Shown here piece after piece: positions 33,879 to 41,989 of a stretch of DNA of 64,000 bases. Within the stretch, counting starts at the first letter, position 1. Each line of letters begins with the position of its first letter. Under the pieces are notes generated by a model. It was given only the letters and a program-made list of their open reading frames with translations, was not told the origin of the DNA and did no database searches. This DNA is from Salicibibacter cibarius (GTDB lineage: Bacteria; Bacillota; Bacilli; Bacillales; Marinococcaceae), in the NCBI RefSeq assembly GCF_016495725.1, contig NZ_CP054705.1:2728001-2792000 (forward strand), given 5' to 3'. The translations under genes and the position numbers were made by a program.

Positions 33879-35425
33879 TTGTTTTTCCCTCCAAAATAGG
33901 AAGCCCCACGTGTAAACGCATGCTTATTTTTGACGTTCTGTTGCTTCTGTGTGAAAGCTTTCTCTGCGTCTGCTTTTTTATTGTTCTTGATGAGCGTTTG
34001 AATACTTTTTACTGTAGGCCGATTCGTGATCTGGTGGACCATTTTACACGCACGTTCGATATCATAAACCGTGTAGGTGCGTTCCAATTTCTTTAAGGCA
34101 AAAACAGACTTCAGCGCTTGTTTTTCAACCCCGTAGCTCTCCAACAAGAACTTCACCACGGAAAGCGTATGTTCCCCAACATCTGTAGCCCAATCTAATG
34201 CATTTTGCGGCGTTTGTTCCACGTAATGCTTATGGTTATCCGGCATATGATCTTTCACAGTAGAATGTTGGCCGTATTTCCCATATAATGTTTGATGTGA
34301 GGCAATCCTCATGTGATCGAAATAGACTTCGATCACATGATCTGAGACTTTCACATCGACGTGCTTTCCGATGTATTCATAGGGAACGGAGTAGAACATG
34401 CTTTTCACAGAGATGTGATAATCAGGCTGCACCTTGGCGGTTCGCCACTCAGACATCTCGTAGGGTTTAACGGGAAGAGGAGTAAGGGCGAACTTCTCTT
34501 CTTCCATAAACGCTGACCAGCGAGAGCCTTCTTTTTTTGTGAAGGGCCGGTGGTTAAACTCCCCTAGCTTCTTTCGGATCTCTTGGTTCATTTCCTCCAA
34601 CGTAAAACATTGGACATGCCTTAACGCAGCGATAATCCACGTCGACACCGTGTTCACCGAACTTTCCACACTCGGCTTATCTTTGGGTGAACGCACGCGT
34701 GCTGGCATGACCACGGAGTGATAGTGGCGGACCATTTCTTCATACGTCTTGTTTAACACCAGCTCTTTGGAGGTATGCTTGGTCACCCCTGTCCTTAAAT
34801 TATCGGGCACAATAATTTGGGTGGTGCCTCCCATGTATTCAAACGCGTGTTGATGAAGCTTAATCCAAGAAGCTAAATCCATGGATAAAGAGCCCTCCAC
34901 ATAGGAAAGCTGAGAACACGGTAAAGCTGCCACAAATACATAGACTTTCACTTTTTCCCCGGTATCGGGATCAATGATAAATAGGGTAGAACCTGCCCAA
35001 TCGACTTCTAACAATTCCCCTGGTTTCCGCTTAATTCTCATGGTCGCTTTATACTTCTGGGCAAAATTGTGGTAGTGTTCCGTAAAAGTCCGATAGGCAT
35101 AGGGAATCTTCGCTTGGTCCCGGGCTTTCCTCACATATTCCTCATGAAGCAATGTCAAAGTGACATGGGGCTTGGCCAACTCCTCATGCAAATAATCAAA
35201 ATCAATCATTTGCCGTCCAGAAGCTTCTAACTTTTTCTCTGGATATAGAAAATCTTCAATCCAAGCATCTGTCATTTCCTCATCGAGCGGACACTTCAAC
35301 CCTCTTTTCTCCGCCAAGCGTATGACTTCCGTTACTTTTTGCCTTGAACGGCGGGTCATAGCTGCGATACTTCGTAAACTCCTTTCCTCGTCATGTAATT
35401 CCAGCATCTGTCGATATGGGAACAT
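33875..35425 (-). CDS. istA: IS21-family transposase IstA
   Basis: A 516-residue DDE transposase. It has an N-terminal helix-turn-helix ('RSLRSIAAMTRRSRQKVTEVIRLAEKRG'), an rve integrase core with 'ELLEVDWAGSTLFI' (first Asp), 'QIIVPDNLRTGV' (second Asp) and the catalytic Glu in 'KPSVESSVNTV', and a C-terminal Mu-transposase-like domain. AGGAGG lies six bases before the ATG, but this Shine-Dalgarno lies in one arm of a long hairpin (35432-35486). The full length suggests an active enzyme. Confidence 0.95.
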   Translation of the reverse strand: MFPYRQMLELHDEERSLRSIAAMTRRSRQKVTEVIRLAEKRGLKCPLDEEMTDAWIEDFLYPEKKLEASGRQMIDFDYLHEELAKPHVTLTLLHEEYVRKARDQAKIPYAYRTFTEHYHNFAQKYKATMRIKRKPGELLEVDWAGSTLFIIDPDTGEKVKVYVFVAALPCSQLSYVEGSLSMDLASWIKLHQHAFEYMGGTTQIIVPDNLRTGVTKHTSKELVLNKTYEEMVRHYHSVVMPARVRSPKDKPSVESSVNTVSTWIIAALRHVQCFTLEEMNQEIRKKLGEFNHRPFTKKEGSRWSAFMEEEKFALTPLPVKPYEMSEWRTAKVQPDYHISVKSMFYSVPYEYIGKHVDVKVSDHVIEVYFDHMRIASHQTLYGKYGQHSTVKDHMPDNHKHYVEQTPQNALDWATDVGEHTLSVVKFLLESYGVEKQALKSVFALKKLERTYTVYDIERACKMVHQITNRPTVKSIQTLIKNNKKADAEKAFTQKQQNVKNKHAFTRGASYFGGKNK

Positions 35426-35431
35426 AAAAAA

Positions 35432-35486
35432 CCTCCTGTATTCCTAATGTCATGCCGTTTGGCATGCCCATTAAGTATACAGGAGG
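35432..35486 (-). promoter_or_regulatory. Long hairpin that can mask the istA ribosome-binding site
   Basis: On the minus strand CCTCCTGTAT (35486-35477) pairs with ATACAGGAGG (35441-35432), with inner arms TAATG/CATTA and GCATGCC/GGCATG. The 3' arm contains the AGGAGG used by istA. A transcript entering from outside would fold and hide the site; one started inside the hairpin would not. This parallels known protection of transposase genes from read-through in other IS families. Confidence 0.7.
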
Positions 35487-35494
35487 TGGTGTAT

Positions 35495-35584
35495 TGGTAA
35501 AGGCTTCCGCAATAAGTGGTAAATATCTCCGCACTTGGTGGTAAAAAAGATTGCAAGGGTGGTACAAACCGAATGCAATACTCA
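35495..35584. repeat. IS21 right-end multiple terminal repeats
   Basis: Read inward on the minus strand: GCATTCGGTTTGTACCAC, GCAATCTTTTTTACCAC, GCGGAGATATTTACCAC and GCGGAAGCCTTTACCA. They match the left-end set in number, spacing and TACCAC ending. Confidence 0.85.
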
Positions 35585-35593
35585 CATCTTTTC
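35585..35593. repeat. Target-site duplication, right copy
   Basis: CATCTTTTC, identical to 32587-32595, directly abuts the right end of the IS21 element. Confidence 0.8.
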
Positions 35594-35680
35594 TAGTAGA
35601 TACACATAAGTACAACTAAGCTTTTAGCCATAAAGGCTTGGTGTAAAGCCAAGTTTTCTAACGCCGCAACTCTACAAAAA

Positions 35681-35722
35681 ACAGCCAAAACCCTTCCTGC
35701 ATTGGGTTATGGCTGTTTTGTT
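35681..35722 (-). terminator. Terminator of the alkylsulfatase-like cluster (CAGCCA...TGGCTG hairpin)
   Basis: ACAGCCAAAACCC pairs with GGGTTATGGCTGT; on the minus strand it continues into TTTTTTG. It follows the last gene of the cluster (stop at 35810). Near-identical hairpins follow the two Rpn genes at 54914-54956 and 55620-55664. Confidence 0.7.
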
Positions 35723-35809
35723 AGGTAATTGCAAAATAGTTATAGAGTTACTGAACTTACTTTAAGCGAGTATCTGCCTTATCCGTGACTTGATATAACA
35801 TTCTTTCGT

Positions 35810-37012
35810 TTACATCAACTGTTTGTAAATATTGCGCATAATAAAATTTTGATTCGTTTCAGCTTGTTTTTCGATAGCTTCTTTTTTCAAGGCCTTGGCT
35901 TCTTCATCATCTTGGGATAAAACCAATATATCTGAGAGGTGTAATGCCATCTGATATCTTCCTTCATCCATTAAAGATCTACATCTTTTGAGAATGACTT
36001 GAGGATCTTGCACAAGAGCATTTATTTCAGCCGCCACATCTTCTTGTTTAGAAGGACTCAGATGCGTTGGATTTCCATCAAACCATCCAGTGTATCGTCT
36101 GTAAATTCCCCTAATGGCAAATTCTAAACAGCCGTATGTTTGCTTTACGTAGGGACTATTTTCTAGGTGTTCCGGTAGTTGTATTAACTCCAACGCATCT
36201 TCAAGGTGGGTGCCTTTATTGATATGCGCAGTTACTTCATCATGGACAAATTTAAGTGTATCAATGACGTCTTGTAATGCAGATTTAATTTGATCCTTCC
36301 CTGTGATTGCTTTCCCGTGCCCCGGAATAAGAATCTCCGGTTCTAGTTGTTTAATTTTTTCCAGTGTTTCATACCATTCCCGTTCGTAACGAATGACCTT
36401 TAATGGGTTTCCAATGTTTGGAAAGGACCATACAAAGAAGTCGCCGCAGTAAACAACGTTATCCTCCGGAATATGAATAAAACAATGATCATCCGTTTCT
36501 CCTTTACCATGGACGACGTGCATTTGCTTTTCTCCTAATGAAAACTGATAATCCTGGTGAAATGTGATATCAGGGGGGATAAAATCAAATGAACGCAACC
36601 CTAATTTATTTTGAAATTGTACACCGTTAATCCTCAAATGGTATTCTTCTAATATTTTATATTTCAAATGACGCTCATTCATATTTTCATGAGCTATCAC
36701 CTTTGTCTGCTCTTCCTTAAACTCATGAGTGGAATTAACATGATCTAAATGACCATGCGTATAAATAATGTATTTGATGGGCAAATCCGTCTTTTCACGA
36801 ATAGCCCGATAAATATTTTCAGCGTGAATATTACTTACAGTTGTGTCAATAACTACGACACCTTCAGAGGTCATGATAATACCAACGTTGGCAAAACCCT
36901 TGACATAATAGTAACCTTGGGTAAGCTCTATGAACTTCAAATCTTTTTTTGAATTCCCTTCCGTATGTTCCATCACTCGATCAATACTTTGAAGAGATTT
37001 TTCCGTACTCAT
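35810..37012 (-). CDS. Short alkylsulfatase-like MBL-fold hydrolase (paralogue S1)
   Basis: A 400-residue protein with a metallo-beta-lactamase domain followed by an alkylsulfatase dimerisation domain. The metal motif THGHLDH (85-91) is intact, as are D191 in 'YCGDFF' and H232 in 'IPGHGK'. The sulfatase-family signature 'RRYTGWFDGNPTHLSP' begins near residue 305. The C-terminal SCP2-like domain of full type III alkylsulfatases is absent. It is nearly identical in plan to S2 (40760-41965), sharing the first 16 residues and most of the rest. GGGAGG precedes the ATG. A hydrolase acting on a sulfate ester or a related ester is inferred from the family. Confidence 0.85.
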   Translation of the reverse strand: MSTEKSLQSIDRVMEHTEGNSKKDLKFIELTQGYYYVKGFANVGIIMTSEGVVVIDTTVSNIHAENIYRAIREKTDLPIKYIIYTHGHLDHVNSTHEFKEEQTKVIAHENMNERHLKYKILEEYHLRINGVQFQNKLGLRSFDFIPPDITFHQDYQFSLGEKQMHVVHGKGETDDHCFIHIPEDNVVYCGDFFVWSFPNIGNPLKVIRYEREWYETLEKIKQLEPEILIPGHGKAITGKDQIKSALQDVIDTLKFVHDEVTAHINKGTHLEDALELIQLPEHLENSPYVKQTYGCLEFAIRGIYRRYTGWFDGNPTHLSPSKQEDVAAEINALVQDPQVILKRCRSLMDEGRYQMALHLSDILVLSQDDEEAKALKKEAIEKQAETNQNFIMRNIYKQLM

Positions 37013-37109
37013 TTCAAATATTCCTCCCTATATTTAATTTGCCTATTTTTCAAGAAATTCAAGTATACGACGCTAATGGGTGTTCATTAAGTTGAATTTT
37101 TAACTCTTG

Positions 37110-37865
37110 TTATTTATCCCTTCTTAGTAAACTGAAACTTTGACCAGAAGGCCCCTCATCTTTTTGTGTAGCTAAAAATAAGGCTAACGGGACTACGTCT
37201 TCAGGATCTTTTATCCATTCACTATCGAAACTCTTTAACTTTTCATCATTCTGCTTTTTAAATACTTCGCCTCCATTTGTAAGTCGTGTTCGCACCGGAC
37301 CGGGGATGATTTCATTAATGCTGATGTTATATTGCCAAAGCTCCTGAGCTAAAACTCGCGTTAACATCCCTAATCCAGCTTTTGAAGAAGCATAAGCCGA
37401 ATAACTGGCTTTTGCCCGATAGCCAGCTCCTGAACCAATCGTGATTATTTTGCCAGCACCCTGTTTTTTCATATATGGAATAACGCCATATGCACAAAAG
37501 TATGGTCCCACTAGATTAACATCCAGTGTTTTGCGCCAATTCTCCGGATTGCTCTCTTCTACAGTGTTACGATCAGCGTTTAGGCCGGCGTTTATCATTA
37601 AGATGTCAACAGCACCGAAATGCTCAATTGTTCTTTCTATTAAATTATTAACCGACTCCATTTGTGTAACATCTGTTTTTACCGCCAAGGATTCACCATT
37701 CCGCTTTTTTATCTCCTCTGATGTTTCTAAAATCTCTATCTCAGTTCTTGCTGCACAGACAACTGCCGCCCCTTTATCTGCATAGGCAATCGCAATAGCC
37801 TTGCCAATTCCTCTTCCTGCTCCCGTTATTACCGCAACTTGTCCATTCAAAGGTCTCTCATCCAC
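37110..37865 (-). CDS. SDR-family oxidoreductase
   Basis: A 251-residue short-chain dehydrogenase: 'VITGAGRGIGKAIAIAYADKG', 'NAGLNADR', catalytic Ser in 'TIGSGAGYRAK', 'YSAYASSKAGLGML' and 'INEIIPGPVRTRL'. The GTG at 37865 is used because GGAGAGGAG lies ten bases upstream; the longer frame overlaps the upstream hydrolase gene and has no RBS. It probably oxidises an alcohol released by the hydrolases of this cluster. It ends with 'QSFSLLRRDK', where most SDRs have a G-x-x-x-x-x-D-G-G tail; the canonical C-terminus is shortened or altered. Confidence 0.85.
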   Translation of the reverse strand: MDERPLNGQVAVITGAGRGIGKAIAIAYADKGAAVVCAARTEIEILETSEEIKKRNGESLAVKTDVTQMESVNNLIERTIEHFGAVDILMINAGLNADRNTVEESNPENWRKTLDVNLVGPYFCAYGVIPYMKKQGAGKIITIGSGAGYRAKASYSAYASSKAGLGMLTRVLAQELWQYNISINEIIPGPVRTRLTNGGEVFKKQNDEKLKSFDSEWIKDPEDVVPLALFLATQKDEGPSGQSFSLLRRDK

Positions 37866-37897
37866 TAGTGTTTTTCTCCTCTCCAATATTTTTACAC

Positions 37898-38725
37898 TTA
37901 ACACATAATAGAACGGAAATGATCACCGATGATTGGCTTCACCTTCTCAGGAACTTCCACATGAATAAAATGGCCTGCATTGGGGATAATGTAAACATTT
38001 GCTTGAGATAATTGCTTTTCCTGCGTTTTGTATGCAAACTCATAATCTACATATGGATCTTTTTCTCCCCACAGTATAGTAACGCACGTTTTAATTTTTG
38101 ACAGATTCAGATAAGGTTCAACTAACTTTTGATTCGCTGATCTGTACAAGTCTAAAATGACGTTTCTTGATTGCTCTGTTTGATATACGCAATAAAAGTC
38201 TTCTAGAACATCTTCGTCTATACCAGGAACCTCGTTTTTCATGTTTTTCATCCATAAAGTTTTATTGCCCGTTTTTTCCATAATTCTTTCTCCTTCCCCG
38301 GGCGTCCTCCATTTCCTTGCAATTGGATGCCATTTATATTCAGGATCTAGAGAAGTATCGCTAATCACTAAACTCGATACTTTTTCCGGATGATCACACG
38401 CCCATCTTAATCCAATTATCCCACCCCAATCATGGACAATAAGATGAATTTCGTCTAAATCAAGTGTTTCCATAAAATTATTAATGAAAATAAGATAGTT
38501 TTCCCAAGTGGACTTTGTTTTAAATTGGTCACTTTGACCAAACCCAGGTAAATCCGGTGCAATCGCGCGAAACCCTGTTGAAACGACTTCGGGTATGATA
38601 TGTTTCCAAAGCATGCTAGATTCTGGTACACCGTGAAGCAGTAACACTGGAGGGCTATCTTTTGAGCCTTCATCGAAATAAGAAATCTTCTGTTCGTTTA
38701 ATACCATTGTTTGTTTTTGAATCAT
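37898..38725 (-). CDS. Alpha/beta hydrolase with Asp nucleophile (haloalkane dehalogenase / epoxide hydrolase type)
   Basis: A 275-residue alpha/beta-fold enzyme. The oxyanion motif is 'HGVPESS', and the nucleophile elbow is 'VHDWGGIIG' with D99 followed by Trp. An Asp nucleophile with adjacent Trp is the pattern of haloalkane dehalogenases and related epoxide hydrolases, not of Ser esterases. The catalytic acid is probably Asp in 'WGEKDPYVDY' and the base His in 'PNAGHFIHVEVPE'. It hydrolyses a C-X or epoxide bond by analogy; the true leaving group is unknown. It is transcribed with the SDR 33 bp downstream. Confidence 0.8.
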   Translation of the reverse strand: MIQKQTMVLNEQKISYFDEGSKDSPPVLLLHGVPESSMLWKHIIPEVVSTGFRAIAPDLPGFGQSDQFKTKSTWENYLIFINNFMETLDLDEIHLIVHDWGGIIGLRWACDHPEKVSSLVISDTSLDPEYKWHPIARKWRTPGEGERIMEKTGNKTLWMKNMKNEVPGIDEDVLEDFYCVYQTEQSRNVILDLYRSANQKLVEPYLNLSKIKTCVTILWGEKDPYVDYEFAYKTQEKQLSQANVYIIPNAGHFIHVEVPEKVKPIIGDHFRSIMC

Positions 38726-38820
38726 TCGTCTCTCCTTCCCTCATAATTAAGTTAGCTCAACTCAAATGATTGAATTCTTTAAGTCGCGCTCGCTAGATAT
38801 CACTACTCCCTAGAAAGGCG

Positions 38821-40512
38821 CTATAATTCAAAAGCTTGCATAACTTCTATTAAAACTGATTGATCACCTTCAACCTGGACATTACTCTCTTTCATAACCT
38901 CTTCAATTTCCATTTTTCCTAGTACAAAAGTAATCCATAGATTACTAGATATTTTCAAAGTAATATCTGGGTCGGTTGGCTCCTCCTCCAAAAATTCAGC
39001 AACACCTTTTCTCATATGCAATCCATAACACTCAGTTAAATCACTAAAGCAAATTTTTAATAACTTATCTATTTGCCCCAACTTTTCCGGATCGATTTTG
39101 TATTCTAATAATTTAATCGACCTTTCGATTGGCAGATATGGATTAGATACATTGTTAAGATCAATCTTCCCCTCTAAATGTAAAGCTTGAGAAAGATAAA
39201 ATCCTCTTGATGATAGTGCAGGTGTCGCTTGGCCCATTTCTCTTAACGCTTTTGCTTTAATTAGTCGAGCTTGTTCCATGTCAGGATGGATATTTAGTAC
39301 ATGAGTAATCAATTCAGCTGTCCAGGCATACTCTCTTTCTTCCAAGGCTTTTTTTGAAGCCTGTATTACTTTCTCGATTCCTCCAAAACCTTCAACTATC
39401 TTCTCAGATCTATACTGGGTAGATATTGGATTAATGTCGGCGGCGTCAAGGCTAAACCAACCAATTAATCCACTATATACACCTTTCACTTGGTGAGTAA
39501 GTTCACCATATACTTCACTTAACCGAGGATGGTTTGCAAGATGTTCTGGTAAAGTTATCTCTTCAGCGATCTCATCCGGTTTTAATCCCTTATTAATTCC
39601 GCGAATTGTTTGGGAATATATAAAAGCAATAGCATCTCGATAATTAGTTGCCAATTCATAACTTGATTCTTTTGTGGATACAGGCTCTCCATGTGCAGGT
39701 ATTAATATTTTCGGATTTAATTTGCGGACTTGATCTATTCCTTCCAGCCAGTAGAGCGGATCACGGTATGGTTGCCCTCTTAACGTATACATGTTTGGGA
39801 GCACGTGCCAAATACTATTCGTAATTACCGCATCATGCTCCGGAAGCCATGCGGTCAGTGAATCCATAGTGTCTGATGGAGTATGAAAAAATTGGAACTC
39901 CACTCCATCAATCTCCATCTTTTCCTTATCTCTCACTCCGTATGTCGGCTGTACATAACCAGAAGTTTTGTCAGCTTCTTTACTTCCATCATATGAAACA
40001 GGAGATGCATCAGGACCTTCTTTTGGAAGGAAAAAACCGAAATGCTGTGCTGTTGTTTTTTTCAACATTTTCCCGAGCTCGACTGAAGAACTTAGCAAAT
40101 TTTTATGCACATCAGGATGGGCAATAACCTCTATCTCTTTCCCTTCAGAACCCTTTGGAACAAACGGTCTAGCCCCACTAGTGTAGTGATTATGGGAATA
40201 AATAACTGCTTTAATCGGCTTATCCGTGAATTTACGAATAGCTTCGAACTTTTGCTTTCCAACGCCCATATTAAATCCTGTATCCCAAATAATTAGACCA
40301 CTATCCCCTTGGATGACGACGGTATTATCGATGGAAAAATGTTCAAGCACAGATATTTTGTTAGTAAGATGAGTAACTTTAGGTTTGTTCACTTGTGAAT
40401 AATATTCGCCCATTTGTTTATTCACGATCGCTCCGTTTGGCATCGTAACTTTTTCTACCTGCCCGTTGTTATACTGATTCTTCTTTTTTAATCCAATCTC
40501 ATTGTTTTTCAT
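38821..40512 (-). CDS. Long alkylsulfatase-like MBL-fold protein with altered metal motif (paralogue L1)
   Basis: About 563 residues: MBL domain, dimerisation domain and a C-terminal SCP2-like domain ('DITLKISSNLWITFVLGKMEIEEVM'), the full type III alkylsulfatase layout. The usual HxHxDH is 'SHNHYTSGA' (106-114): the two first histidines (H107, H109) remain, but Asp and the third His are Thr and Ser. The later metal ligands also differ: 'TPSDTMDSL' (211-219) and 'VITNSIW', where sulfatases have Glu residues. H274 in 'IPAHGEP' remains. ATG at 40512 is chosen; a TTG two codons earlier is better spaced from AAAGGAG and remains possible. The gap 40519-40759 upstream holds no gene. Confidence 0.8.
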   Translation of the reverse strand: MKNNEIGLKKKNQYNNGQVEKVTMPNGAIVNKQMGEYYSQVNKPKVTHLTNKISVLEHFSIDNTVVIQGDSGLIIWDTGFNMGVGKQKFEAIRKFTDKPIKAVIYSHNHYTSGARPFVPKGSEGKEIEVIAHPDVHKNLLSSSVELGKMLKKTTAQHFGFFLPKEGPDASPVSYDGSKEADKTSGYVQPTYGVRDKEKMEIDGVEFQFFHTPSDTMDSLTAWLPEHDAVITNSIWHVLPNMYTLRGQPYRDPLYWLEGIDQVRKLNPKILIPAHGEPVSTKESSYELATNYRDAIAFIYSQTIRGINKGLKPDEIAEEITLPEHLANHPRLSEVYGELTHQVKGVYSGLIGWFSLDAADINPISTQYRSEKIVEGFGGIEKVIQASKKALEEREYAWTAELITHVLNIHPDMEQARLIKAKALREMGQATPALSSRGFYLSQALHLEGKIDLNNVSNPYLPIERSIKLLEYKIDPEKLGQIDKLLKICFSDLTECYGLHMRKGVAEFLEEEPTDPDITLKISSNLWITFVLGKMEIEEVMKESNVQVEGDQSVLIEVMQAFEL

Positions 40513-40759
40513 GTACAATAGAATCTCCTTTATTGTTATTGAAGAAACTTTATTAGTTTAATCGATTCGACGGGCTCTTAGACCTTAACACTGACCTCTA
40601 TTTTTCGAAGAATTAACTATCCTATTTTACACAAATTAGTTAATTCATAAGAGGGGCAACTATTCCATATGGTGGGGTTGCTCCCCATTATAACTGAGAG
40701 CACCCCTTTCCATATTTCATGAACTAATTAATGTAATAGTCGTGATTTTGACAGTTACT

Positions 40760-41965
40760 TTATACAAATTGTTTATAAATATTACGCATAATAAAATTTT
40801 GATTCGTTTCTGCACATTTTTCACTCGCCTCTTTTTTCAACGCCTTCGCTTCTTCATGATTTTGTGATAAAACCAATATATCCACAAGGTGTAGGGCCAT
40901 CTGATATCTTCCTTCATCCATTAAAGATCGGCATTTTTTGAGAATGACTTGCGAATCTTGAACTAGAGAATACATTTCTGCAGCCACATCTTCTTGTTTA
41001 CAAGGGCTTAGATGAGTTGGATTTCCGTCAAACCACCCAGTGTAACGCCTATAAATACCTCTAATTGCAAACTCTAAACAACCGTATGACTGTTTCACGT
41101 AAGGACTGTTTTCTAGATGTTCCGGTAATTGTATTAACTCCAAAGCATCTTCGAGCTGGGTGCCTTTATTGATATGTTCAATTACTTCATTATGAACAAA
41201 TCTGAGCGTATCAATTACATCTTGCAGTGCCATTTTCACTTGGTCTTTACCTTTGATCATCTTCCCATGCCCTGGTATTAGAATCTCTGGTTCTAGTCGT
41301 TTAATTTTTTCCAGTGTTTCATACCATTCCCGTTCGTATCGAATGACCTTTAACGGGTTTCCAATGTTCGGAAAAGACCATACAAAGAAATCACCACAAT
41401 AAACAACATCATCCTCTGGAACATGAATAAAACAATGGTCATCCGTTTCCCCTTTACCATGAACGATGTGAATGTTTTTACCTCCCAATGAAATCTTATG
41501 GTCTTTATTGAAGGTTATATCAGGAGGAATTACATCATACGAACGCATGCTGCCTAGCTTATTTTGAAATTGCGTAGAATTAATACGATGGTGATGATGT
41601 TCTAATAATTTGTACTTAAAATGCCTTTCATTAACATTTTCATGAGCTATCACACTAGTATCTTCTTCTTTGAATACATGAGTGGAATTAACATGATCTA
41701 AGTGACCATGTGTATAAATAACGTATTTAATGGGTAAATCCGTTCTTTCACGAATAGCATGGTAGATATTTTGGGCATGTTTGTTGCTCATAGCGGTGTC
41801 AATAACAACTACCCCTTCAGATGTGATGATGACACCAACATTTGCCCAACCTTTAACATAGTAATAACCATTAGCGCATTCAATAAACTTAATATCATTT
41901 TGCAAATTCCCAGCCGTATGTTCCATCACCCGATCAATACTTTGAAGAGATTTTTCCGTACTCAT
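40760..41965 (-). CDS. Short alkylsulfatase-like MBL-fold hydrolase (paralogue S2)
   Basis: A 401-residue close paralogue of S1 (35810-37012); they begin with the same 'MSTEKSLQSIDRVMEHT' and share 'KGETDDHCFIH', 'FFVWSFPNIGNPLKVIRYER' and 'RRYTGWFDGNPTHLSP'. The metal motif THGHLDH is intact. AAGGAGG lies upstream of the ATG. It lies 24 bp downstream of the NDP-forming acyl-CoA synthetase, suggesting co-transcription with it. S1 and S2 look like a recent duplication flanking the L1, hydrolase and SDR genes. Confidence 0.85.
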   Translation of the reverse strand: MSTEKSLQSIDRVMEHTAGNLQNDIKFIECANGYYYVKGWANVGVIITSEGVVVIDTAMSNKHAQNIYHAIRERTDLPIKYVIYTHGHLDHVNSTHVFKEEDTSVIAHENVNERHFKYKLLEHHHHRINSTQFQNKLGSMRSYDVIPPDITFNKDHKISLGGKNIHIVHGKGETDDHCFIHVPEDDVVYCGDFFVWSFPNIGNPLKVIRYEREWYETLEKIKRLEPEILIPGHGKMIKGKDQVKMALQDVIDTLRFVHNEVIEHINKGTQLEDALELIQLPEHLENSPYVKQSYGCLEFAIRGIYRRYTGWFDGNPTHLSPCKQEDVAAEMYSLVQDSQVILKKCRSLMDEGRYQMALHLVDILVLSQNHEEAKALKKEASEKCAETNQNFIMRNIYKQFV

Positions 41966-41989
41966 TGATGTGATTCCTCCTTAAATTTG

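Larger units (their letters stand above)
32596..35584 (-). mobile_element. Complete IS21-family insertion sequence (about 2,989 bp)
   Basis: The ends are related inverted sequences: TGAGTACGGC on the left and, read inward on the minus strand, TGAGTATTGC on the right. Each end carries four subterminal repeats about 21-22 bp apart ending in TACCAC/TTACCA (32596-32686 and 35495-35584). Genes istA and istB overlap by four bases; a third small ORF lies after istB. Flanking CATCTTTTC repeats mark the insertion. All parts look intact, so it may be active or recently inserted. Outside the repeats, the only gene-like material at the flank is a decayed reductase fragment. Confidence 0.92.

Noticed and set aside
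40519-40759. GGGGCAAC...GTTGCTCCCC inverted repeat as a terminator of paralogue S2
   Set aside because: Pairing is imperfect and no U-rich tract follows on the minus strand.
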